Of a stretch of 64,000 nucleotides of DNA, positions 61,764 to 64,000 are shown one piece after another; position 1 is the first letter of the stretch; every line of letters begins with the position of its first letter. The DNA is taken from positions 26,037 to 90,036 of the forward strand of contig CAIJKY010000009.1 in the NCBI GenBank assembly GCA_903821365.1, written 5' to 3'. The DNA comes from an uncultured bacterium (GTDB lineage: Bacteria > Patescibacteriota > Saccharimonadia > Saccharimonadales > Saccharimonadaceae). The notes under the pieces were generated by a model that was not told the origin of the DNA, did not search any database, and was given only the letters and a program-made list of their open reading frames with translations. The translations under genes were made by a program, and so were the position numbers.

Positions 61764-62336
61764 ATGAACGACACATCGCATCTTGATCCTGAACTTGCCG
61801 AGGGCGACGACACGCGCAATGTAGTTGATCACTACAAAGGCTGGAAGAATGAATCCATAAAAGCCGATCTTGCGAGCAAAGCGTTTGTGTATCACATTGC
61901 AATTGAAAATTATCAGCATGATTTTAATATCGGTACGATTGTTCGTAATGCCAACGCGTTTAACGCGGCGGGGGTGCATATTATCGGCAAGCGTAAGTGG
62001 AACCGGCGTGGTGCAATGGTAACTGACAAGTATTTGCAGTTGTATCATCATGAATCTGTTGCGGAATTTGCAGAATGGGCGCGCGTTAATAATTTCTTCA
62101 TAACTGGAGTAGATAATATTGAAGGTAGCCAAGAGCTAAACAAGGCTACATTGGAGAAGCGAACGGTGTTAGTGTTTGGACAAGAGGGTCCTGGGCTGTC
62201 AGAAGAACTGCAAGTAGTATGCGGCGCTATTGTAGCCATCGAGCAGTTTGGCTCTACGCGCTCCGTCAATGTGGGGGTTGCTTCGGGGATATTGATGCGC
62301 GAATGGGTTCGGCGCTGGGTACTTACGAGTAAATAG
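61764..62336 (+). CDS. SpoU/TrmH-family RNA 2'-O-methyltransferase
   Basis: The 190-residue protein has the three SPOUT motifs: DFNIGTIVRNANAF, VLVFGQEGPGLSEE and IEQFGSTRSVNVGVASGI, forming the trefoil knot that binds SAM. Substrate (rRNA or tRNA) is uncertain. TACAAT (61752-61757) ends six bases before the ATG; the tRNA-Leu terminator lies directly upstream. Confidence 0.93.
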   Translation: MNDTSHLDPELAEGDDTRNVVDHYKGWKNESIKADLASKAFVYHIAIENYQHDFNIGTIVRNANAFNAAGVHIIGKRKWNRRGAMVTDKYLQLYHHESVAEFAEWARVNNFFITGVDNIEGSQELNKATLEKRTVLVFGQEGPGLSEELQVVCGAIVAIEQFGSTRSVNVGVASGILMREWVRRWVLTSK

Positions 62337-62425
62337 GTACTATCAGAGCGAGGCCACTTCCAATGTGGTTGTGCTTACATACAACAGCCACTATAATAGA
62401 GCTGAATTAAGCGAACGGATATCTT

Positions 62426-63022
62426 TTGAGTCACTACCAAATCTGTGTTTCTGGTGCAGCCTCGGGCGAGACCGTTAAAACGGCTCATGATCTTGCATAT
62501 CGTGTTGGTGCGGCAATTGCGCGTGACCACCAGACGTTGATAACGGGTGCGACTGTTGGTCTGCCGTGGTACGCGGCGCAAGGTGCAAAATCTGAGGGCG
62601 GTCTATCAATAGGGTTCTCACCAGCGGCAACCTATCGCGAGCACGTTCATTCGTACCGTTTGCCGACAAAAGAGTTTGACTATATAAACTTTACTGGCAT
62701 GGAATATGTTGGGCGTGATGTTCACCTTGTTCGCTCAAGTGACGCAGTGATTACCGTTGGTGGGCGCATGGGCAGCTTGCATGAGTTCTCTACTGCGATC
62801 GAAAGTAATAAAGTCTGCGCAGTGCTACTTGGAAGCGGCGGGCTTGCAGACTTTATCCCAACTTTGACGACTCGTATCCATACGCCACACAAAGCAGACA
62901 TATTATTTGATACTGATCCAGACAGATTAGTGCAACAAGTAATTGCCGTCCTGAACCAAAAATATGCAGATTTTCGCGAAGAGATTGAAGATAAAGGTGA
63001 TTGGCCAAAACGAAACGGCTAG
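62426..63022 (+). CDS. LOG/SLOG-type Rossmann nucleotide-binding protein
   Basis: The 198-residue protein has a LOG-like fold: ICVSGAASGETVKTA, DHQTLITGATVGLP, DAVITVGGRMGSLHEFSTAIE (the GGxG...E motif) and VCAVLLGSGGLADF. Members include cytokinin riboside phosphoribohydrolases and SLOG nucleotide sensors, so a ligand-binding role is inferred. The start is TTG with a weak ACGGAT upstream; TATAAT at 62392-62397 gives a leader of about 22 bases. Confidence 0.75.
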   Translation: MSHYQICVSGAASGETVKTAHDLAYRVGAAIARDHQTLITGATVGLPWYAAQGAKSEGGLSIGFSPAATYREHVHSYRLPTKEFDYINFTGMEYVGRDVHLVRSSDAVITVGGRMGSLHEFSTAIESNKVCAVLLGSGGLADFIPTLTTRIHTPHKADILFDTDPDRLVQQVIAVLNQKYADFREEIEDKGDWPKRNG

Positions 63023-63085
63023 GTTAGTGGGTACGGGTTAAACGCTCACTGCATACTGCTTGATTTGGTGGTATAATAAGCAGAT

Positions 63086-64000
63086 ATGGCTTTTACTCTG
63101 CAATCAAAATATAAACCAACAGGTGATCAACCACGTGCTATTGAGCAGCTGACACTTGGCCTTGAGAATGGTGAAAAAGAGCAGACATTACTGGGTGTTA
63201 CGGGAAGCGGTAAAACGTTTACTATGGCTAACATCATTCAGGCTCGACAGGCTCCAACTTTAGTCCTCGCCCATAACAAAACGCTCGCGGCGCAGTTATT
63301 TAGTGAGTTCAAAGCTTTTTTTCCTGAAAACGACGTTCACTATTTTGTAAGTTACTTCGACTACTATCAGCCAGAAGCATATATCGCCAGCAGCGATACG
63401 TTCATTGAAAAAGACTCACGAATCAACGAAGAGATCGACCGTCTGCGCCATGCTGCAACTGCGGCCCTTCTTACGCGCCGTGATGTGATTATTGTCGCTA
63501 GCGTTAGCTGCATCTATGGTATTGGATCGGTCGAAGCATATGGCGGCATGGCGGTACATGTTGAAAAAGGTGAAATTCGCAAACAAGACAAGCTTGTGCG
63601 CCATCTGACCGATATTCAGTATCAGCGTAATGATATGGATTTCCATCGAGGCACCTTCCGCGTGCGCGGTGACGTTATCGACGTCTACCCAGCAGGTGCA
63701 GAGTCGGCATATCGCATTGAGTTTTTTGGCGATGAAGTAGAGCGAATTACTGAGATCAATCCGCTAACGGGCGAAATTATTGCGCAACCAAATCGCGTTG
63801 CAATCTTCCCAAGTAGTCATTATGTCACTCCTGCTGACAAGTTGAAGGTGGCTATTGGCCAAATCCAAACCGAACTGGATGCCCGATTAAATGAGTTTAA
63901 ACAGCAAGGTAAACTACTTGAAGCCCAGCGCATTGGCCAGCGTACGAAATTTGACTTAGAAATGATGGAAGAGACTGGTTTTGTCAAAGGCATCGAGAAC
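63086..64000 (+). CDS. uvrB: UvrABC system protein B (partial, 3' end beyond window)
   Basis: The frame is open from the ATG at 63086 to the window end (305 codons). UvrB features are [14 protein letters not shown] (Walker A), [12 protein letters not shown], the beta-hairpin [29 protein letters not shown] and [12 protein letters not shown]. It verifies damage and nicks with UvrC. TATAAT (63072-63077) ends eight bases before the ATG. Confidence 0.97.
   Translation, partial: MAFTLQSKYKPTGDQPRAIEQLTLGLENGEKEQTLLGVTGSGKTFTMANIIQARQAPTLVLAHNKTLAAQLFSEFKAFFPENDVHYFVSYFDYYQPEAYIASSDTFIEKDSRINEEIDRLRHAATAALLTRRDVIIVASVSCIYGIGSVEAYGGMAVHVEKGEIRKQDKLVRHLTDIQYQRNDMDFHRGTFRVRGDVIDVYPAGAESAYRIEFFGDEVERITEINPLTGEIIAQPNRVAIFPSSHYVTPADKLKVAIGQIQTELDARLNEFKQQGKLLEAQRIGQRTKFDLEMMEETGFVKGIEN

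Overview
The window looks like part of an environmental member of the Saccharibacteria (TM7) within the Patescibacteria/CPR. The evidence is indirect: compact genes of CPR type (a 626-residue alanyl-tRNA synthetase without C-Ala domain, a 517-residue UvrC, a PilM plus baseplate-J-like pair), a Gram-positive style cell wall set (Rpf-like, LysM-CHAP, MltG, Ddl), and gene orders resembling Firmicutes. UGA ends many housekeeping genes, so the code is standard, unlike Gracilibacteria/Absconditabacteria. No 16S rRNA gene lies in the window, so the phylum is an inference.

Layout. 1-4100: envelope and redox proteins (ferric-reductase-like membrane protein, cytochrome-b5-like protein with a Gly-Thr repeat, small anchored proteins, an N-truncated pilin relic, PAP2 phosphatase). 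4100-8900: ddl and a pyk-pgk-tpiA glycolysis run. 8900-20400: tail-anchored acidic protein, uvrD/pcrA, Rpf-like protein, rsmA, PgeF-like protein, a hydrolase-like protein, metG, tatD and an unknown pair. 20400-31800: cysteine desulfurase-ydcF-mnmA, a soluble PQQ-type sugar dehydrogenase, alaS, a GC-rich orphan gene, pilM, a baseplate-J-like gene, ruvX and mltG. 31800-39900: LysM-CHAP hydrolase behind a structured leader, obg, class II photolyase, a GC-rich non-housekeeping stretch, exonuclease I, small membrane proteins. 39900-49100: uvrA, DedA, ribosomal L25, an ABC exporter pair, trhO. 49100-57500: a third GC-rich orphan gene, AlkZ-like glycosylase, DJ-1/PfpI protein, uvrC, HTH-NUDIX, a ParB-like protein, pepP, holin-4-like protein, secG. 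57500-64000: anchored oligopeptide-binding protein, tRNA-Leu(GAG), FAD oxidase, tRNA-Leu(CAG), SpoU methyltransferase, a LOG-like protein and the start of uvrB.

Functional picture. The cell completes lower glycolysis, builds and remodels peptidoglycan, carries part of a type IV pilus system, and has a broad DNA repair set (UvrA, UvrB, UvrC, UvrD, photolyase, ExoI, AlkZ-like) spread over the window as separate units. The most consistent regulatory feature is a TATAAT-like box ending only 6-10 bases before the start codon of more than fifteen genes, which predicts leaderless mRNAs; genes inside operons instead carry Shine-Dalgarno sequences or 4-base ATGA overlaps.

Least explained are three GC-rich islands (26.5-27.3, 36.0-36.8, 49.1-49.7 kb) wedged between housekeeping genes and each ending in a strong hairpin. 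The middle one has a near-consensus promoter, an intrinsic terminator and many compact hairpins but no convincing long ORF, so it may be a large structured RNA or a decayed gene.
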